Origin: Rhodospirillales bacterium Alpha_05
Lineage (GTDB): Bacteria; Pseudomonadota; Alphaproteobacteria; Rhodospirillales; Rhodospirillaceae
DNA length: 6,083 nt
Direction: 5' to 3'
NCBI GenBank assembly: GCA_001603335.1
Contig: LUYR01000053.1
Span: forward strand, 1 to 6,083
Shown here: positions 5,513 through 6,083 of the stretch, piece by piece
How the letters are laid out: the number at the start of each line of letters is the position of its first letter
Position numbering within the stretch: the stretch's first letter is position 1
Notes under the pieces: model-generated
What the model was told of the DNA's origin: nothing
The model's input: the letters and a program-made list of their open reading frames with translations, nothing else
Databases searched by the model: none
Program-made: the position numbers and the translations under genes

Positions 5513-6083
5513 TCATCGGCGACGCGCCAATCTGTCGATCAACCGTGCCCGCGCCTCGGGGAACGGTTTGCCCTCCAGCACGTGCCGCTGGAGAAAATAG
5601 CCGGTCACGTCCAAGCCCGCCACCACATCCGCACCCGAAGCAACGGAAGTCCGTCGAAAGATTTCCGGGAAGCGCAGCAGCCGGTCGGCATAGGCCGCGC
5701 CCGCCGTGCCGGAAACCGCGCAGCCGCTCTTGGGCGAAACATAGCGCAAATCTTCGGCGGTGCCGGTGGCGGCGCACACATCGAGGTGCAGGCCGAAGCC
5801 CAGCGCCTCGAGCACGCCACGCTCGAAGTCCGCGTAGCACGCCGCCCAGTCGTCGCCGCCGAGGCGGCCGAGCAGGTCGGCGGTGAGGTCGTAGAGATCG
5901 GCGTGGGGCTCGCGCTCGGGCAGAACCAGTTCGAGCAACGCGCAAGTCGCAACCAGGGCCGAAAGTCGGCCTGCGTCGGCGATGATCTCGGGCGAAACCG
6001 AGTGCCGCGCCTCGCAGGTGAAGCTGCCGAGATGGTCCTCGAGCCGCGCCCGCCAATTCGCGGTCACCACCGTGCCGGGCTCC
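5513..6083 (-). CDS. recO: DNA repair protein RecO, C-terminal part (5' end outside window)
   Basis: The minus strand is open from the window edge to a TGA at 5515-5513, giving 189 residues. RecO is usually about 240-250 residues, so roughly 50-60 N-terminal residues of the OB fold are missing. RecO works with RecR to load RecA on SSB-coated single strands and anneals DNA in RecF-pathway repair. Visible landmarks, numbered from the first visible residue, are the end of the OB fold ANWRARLEDHLGSFT (8-22), the helical region with LLELVLPEREPHADLYDL (49-66), and LEALGFGLHLDVCAATG (91-107). After these come YVSPKSGCAVS (114-124) and the closing helix RHVLEGKPFPEARARLIDRL (166-185). The four-cysteine zinc site of some RecO proteins is incomplete: only the cysteines at 103 and 121 fall in the expected region. 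The GTG at 6070 is not the start, because the reading frame and family similarity (EPGTVV) continue upstream to the edge. Confidence 0.92.
   Translation of the reverse strand, partial: EPGTVVTANWRARLEDHLGSFTCEARHSVSPEIIADAGRLSALVATCALLELVLPEREPHADLYDLTADLLGRLGGDDWAACYADFERGVLEALGFGLHLDVCAATGTAEDLRYVSPKSGCAVSGTAGAAYADRLLRFPEIFRRTSVASGADVVAGLDVTGYFLQRHVLEGKPFPEARARLIDRLARRR

Noticed and set aside
5493..6056. A 187-codon minus-strand frame overlapping recO
   Set aside because: It is a shifted frame of recO with Arg/Gly/Ala-rich composition. The overlapping frame carries clear RecO similarity.
1..6083. Search for CRISPR arrays, tRNA or rRNA genes, insertion sequences, toxin-antitoxin pairs, phage or defence genes
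   Set aside because: I saw no regularly spaced repeats, no cloverleaf-like segments, no transposase-like protein and no terminal repeats. All sizeable coding space is taken by recognised metabolic or housekeeping genes.

Overview
The window is GC-rich and densely coding. It looks like ordinary chromosome of an alphaproteobacterium, perhaps Rhodospirillales or a relative. This rests on the recO-parC gene order, the alphaproteobacterial style of the RecO and ParC sequences, strong third-position GC bias and plain GGAGG ribosome binding sites. The taxonomic call is inference only.

Left part (1-2537) is metabolic. The 5' end of a succinate-semialdehyde dehydrogenase gene (gabD-like) leaves the window on the minus strand. 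Diverging from it is a 246-residue short-chain dehydrogenase/reductase (SDR) with an intact catalytic set and a good sigma70-type promoter. A 162-base non-coding stretch (1050-1211) follows. It holds an 11-bp stem-loop just after the SDR gene, then a candidate promoter, then a compact cluster of overlapping palindromes around the predicted transcription start. This leads into a 441-residue MFS transporter of the metabolite:H+ symporter group, close to E. coli YhjE. A textbook hairpin with a T tract closes that gene and also serves the convergent operon.

Right part (2585-6083) is a housekeeping minus-strand operon in the order recO (5' end outside the window), parC, and a TRIC/YadS-type membrane protein, with gaps of 29 and 25 bases. 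RecO acts in recombinational repair, and ParC is the breakage-reunion subunit of topoisomerase IV. The third gene is a small cation-channel or glycine-transporter-like membrane protein of uncertain role that appears to be co-transcribed with them.

I found no RNA genes, CRISPR arrays, insertion sequences, phage genes or defence genes, and no convincing new multi-gene system. The most interesting unexplained signal is the operator-like palindrome cluster at 1145-1190.
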